The notes beneath the pieces were generated by a model that saw only the letters and a program-made list of their open reading frames with translations, had not been told where the DNA came from and did not search any database. Positions 5,707 through 6,041 of a stretch of 6,041 nucleotides of DNA are shown piece by piece. A program made the position numbers and the translations under genes. The stretch lies in assembly GCA_002423325.1 (NCBI GenBank), contig DIVQ01000063.1:1-6041 (forward strand), in the 5' to 3' direction. The DNA comes from Anaerolineales bacterium UBA6128. GTDB lineage: Bacteria > Chloroflexota > Anaerolineae > UBA1429. Within the stretch, counting starts at the first letter, position 1, and each line of letters starts with the position of its first letter.

Positions 5707-6041
5707 CTACCGATCCTGCTCTAGATTCAGCCAGCGCATCTCCTCCGGCGTCAGCGTGACGTCCAGCGCCGCCAGCGAATCGCGCATCTCATCGATGGTC
5801 TGCGGGCCAATCAGCGCGTGCGTCGGGAAGGGCATGCTCAGGACCCACGCCAGCCCGATCTGCGCCGGCGTCACGCCGCGCTCCGCTGCCAAAGCGCGGA
5901 TACGCTCCAGCCGCCGAAAGTTGTCATCGTTGAACCAGGTGCGGACCACGCTCGCCAGCGCCGGATTGTCGCGATCTTCCGGTCGGTAGCGCCCCGTTAC
6001 GAGGCCCGAGGCCTGGCTCGACCAGGCGAATAGCGGCATTT
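5707..6041 (-). CDS. Aldo/keto reductase, C-terminal part (partial)
   Basis: This is the last 110 or so residues of an NAD(P)H-dependent aldo/keto reductase, a cytosolic TIM-barrel enzyme that interconverts carbonyls and alcohols, often on sugars. The visible part starts near the family segment PLFAWSSQASGLVTGRY, which usually follows the seventh barrel strand. It continues with a helix GVTPAQIGLAWVLS and the cofactor-binding segment ALIGPQTIDEMRDSLAAL, and ends with the typical LTPEEMRWLN. The ATG at 6039 is probably internal: family members are about 310-330 residues and the frame is still open at the window edge, so the N-terminal two thirds, including the catalytic Tyr/Lys/Asp/His, lie outside. 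The stop is TAG at 5707-5709, 55 bp before the next gene. It is the most upstream gene visible in the operon. A sugar or lactol dehydrogenase role is inferred from context only. Confidence 0.9.
   Translation of the reverse strand, partial: MPLFAWSSQASGLVTGRYRPEDRDNPALASVVRTWFNDDNFRRLERIRALAAERGVTPAQIGLAWVLSMPFPTHALIGPQTIDEMRDSLAALDVTLTPEEMRWLNLEQDR

Noticed and set aside
1..6041. CRISPR array, insertion sequence, phage or defence genes
   Set aside because: No regularly spaced repeats, transposase, integrase or defence motifs were found on either strand.

Overview
The window is one strand of a G+C-rich bacterial sugar-catabolism operon. Every well-supported gene lies on the minus strand and is transcribed from the right edge (6041) towards the left. 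The gene families (a minimal GH29 fucosidase, a uroporphyrinogen-decarboxylase-like protein, a mannonate-dehydratase-like protein and several sugar oxidoreductases), the G+C-rich codons and the strong purine Shine-Dalgarno sites resemble glycan-degrading Chloroflexota or similar environmental lineages. That assignment is an inference from gene content and style; no marker gene is present.

In order of transcription the genes are: the C-terminal part of an aldo/keto reductase (5707-6041, cut by the window edge); a UxuA/ManD-like TIM-barrel protein (4653-5651); a zinc-type medium-chain dehydrogenase (3599-4600); a short GH29 alpha-L-fucosidase (2572-3543); a protein of the uroporphyrinogen decarboxylase/corrinoid methyltransferase fold (1418-2524); and a Gfo/Idh/MocA oxidoreductase (216-1313). 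The first four intergenic gaps are about 47-55 bp. The fifth, before the last gene, is 104 bp and contains a hairpin. Strong GGAGG-type ribosome sites precede most genes, so one polycistronic mRNA is likely.

The set reads as an intracellular module that releases a deoxy-sugar (probably L-fucose or a related sugar) from an imported glycoside and then oxidises and dehydrates it. Three NAD(P)-dependent oxidoreductases of different folds (AKR, MDR, Gfo/Idh/MocA) plus a sugar-acid-dehydratase-like enzyme would fit an oxidative, non-phosphorylating route. The exact substrates cannot be read from the sequence. The role of the URO-D-like protein is the least explained part. No transporter or regulator lies in the window.

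The left end (1-215) is different: its first 180 bases are only about 47% G+C, and it has no confident gene. It holds a near-perfect 18-bp hairpin with a T-tract on the plus strand (probable intrinsic terminator), a flanking 9-bp inverted repeat, a plus-strand promoter-like sequence, and a 30-codon open frame on the minus strand that runs off the left edge.
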